NCBI RefSeq assembly: GCF_004216695.1
Contig: NZ_SGXC01000003.1
Coordinates: 62,001 to 126,000, forward strand
DNA: 64,000 nt
Reading direction: 5' to 3'
DNA from: Pigmentiphaga kullae
Lineage (GTDB): Bacteria; Pseudomonadota; Gammaproteobacteria; Burkholderiales; Burkholderiaceae_B
The notes beneath the pieces are model-generated. The model was not told the origin of the DNA and made no database searches. It worked only from the letters and a program-made list of their open reading frames with translations. This document shows, piece after piece, positions 63,391 to 64,000 of this stretch (positions within the stretch are counted from its first letter, which is position 1; every line of letters begins with the position of its first letter). The translations under genes and the position numbers were made by a program.

Positions 63391-64000
63391 ATGGAGCCGT
63401 TTACCCGCCTGACCGCCATCGCGGCGCCGCTGGACCGCGCCGACGTCGATACCGACATGCTGATTCCGCAGCGCTTCCTGCGCAAGCCCCTGACGGTGGG
63501 CTACCGCAGCTTCCTGTTCTACAACGACCGCTACGATGCGGCAGGCAAGCTCAGGGGCGACTTCCTGCTCGATCGCGAGCCTTACACCCAGGCGCGCATC
63601 ATCGTCTCGGGGCCGAACTTCGGCTGCGGCTCCACGCGTGAAGGGGCGGTCTACGCGGTGGTCGATTTCGGCATCCGCGCCGTGATCGCGCCGAGCTTCG
63701 GGCCGTTCTACGCCAGCAATTCCTACCAGAACGGGCTGCTGCCCGTCGTGCTGCCCGAGGACGATGTGCGCGGGCTACTGGAACAATTGGCGGCCGCGCC
63801 CGGGGCCGAGATCACCATCGACCTGCCCAGCCAGACGGTGACCGATCCGGCGGGCAGGCAATACCGCTTCGAGATCGAACCGGCCCGCAAGGAACGTATG
63901 CTGGGCGGCATCGACGACATCGCGGCCACGGGCGAGTTCGCCGGGATGCGCGATGCACTCGAGCGCAAGCTCGAGGCCGAGACGCCCTGGCTGACCGGCA
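63391..64000 (+). CDS. Aconitase-family hydro-lyase, small subunit (LeuD-like), 3-prime end outside window
   Basis: The first 203 residues are present, near the full length of a LeuD (200-215). Conserved segments are DTDMLIPQRFL, GPNFGCGSTREGAVYAVVDFGIRAVIAPSFGPFYASNSYQNGLLPV. The usual GSSREHA is GSTREGA, so the substrate pocket is altered. ATG 63391 follows AGGAGATCCCGC. It pairs with the LeuC-like subunit to form the hydro-lyase. Confidence 0.92.
   Translation, partial: MEPFTRLTAIAAPLDRADVDTDMLIPQRFLRKPLTVGYRSFLFYNDRYDAAGKLRGDFLLDREPYTQARIIVSGPNFGCGSTREGAVYAVVDFGIRAVIAPSFGPFYASNSYQNGLLPVVLPEDDVRGLLEQLAAAPGAEITIDLPSQTVTDPAGRQYRFEIEPARKERMLGGIDDIAATGEFAGMRDALERKLEAETPWLTG

Overview
This 64 kb window looks like chromosome from a high-GC betaproteobacterium of the Alcaligenaceae, in the Bordetella/Achromobacter range. 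The reasons are the strong G/C third-position bias, five Bug-type (TctC-family) periplasmic binding proteins without their TctAB membrane partners, a double-length UvrA, the gloB/methyltransferase/dnaQ block, and many small catabolic operons each next to its own GntR, IclR or MarR regulator. No phage, transposase, CRISPR array or rRNA operon was seen. One tRNA gene is present, tRNA-Val(CAC).

Region 1 (1-16.9 kb) is mostly core. It holds a tandem UvrA (running off the left edge), two small unknown ORFs, a tannase-family lipoprotein, and dctA diverging from the dctBD two-component system. The dctA/dctB gap carries a sigma-54 promoter and two 18-bp palindromes that look like DctD sites. Then come fabI, a MltD-type lytic transglycosylase, gloB and a SAM methyltransferase. 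A GC-rich intergenic repeat occurs four times here, and one copy supplies the last codons of dctD.

Region 2 (16.9-25.2 kb) has a GntR regulator with an FAH-family hydrolase and a Bug protein, then an RND efflux pair, a 267-bp nested inverted repeat, dnaQ and the tRNA. These genes sit where rnhA lies in many proteobacteria.

Region 3 (25.2-38.6 kb) is the most interesting. A rightward set (TRAP transporter dctPQM, MarR regulator, sulfatase/phosphonate monoester hydrolase-like enzyme, amnB, amnA, amnD) converges with a leftward set (IclR regulator, divergent amidohydrolase, ABC transporter, formamidase-like hydrolase), with 5 bp between their ends. amnBA encode 2-aminophenol 1,6-dioxygenase and amnD encodes 2-aminomuconate deaminase. 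The locus therefore appears to import and unmask conjugated or ring-closed 2-aminophenol compounds and then cleave the ring.

Region 4 (38.6-49.3 kb) has a VanZ-like protein and aquaporin Z. A GntR-controlled operon follows (FAH hydrolase, Bug, quinone-oxidoreductase-like protein, amino acid synthesis family protein, VOC protein). Then come an iscS without its usual partners, a CoA-transferase convergent and overlapping with an IclR gene, and thiS-trmB.

Region 5 (49.5-64 kb) has a Tat-exported ABC transporter operon ending in a FAD-linked oxidase, and a leftward Bug gene. A long operon runs off the right edge: four-domain rhodanese, two MmgE/PrpD proteins, Bug, an SDR lacking its catalytic residues, Bug, and leuC- and leuD-like genes. 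It looks like a pathway for a branched di- or tricarboxylate.
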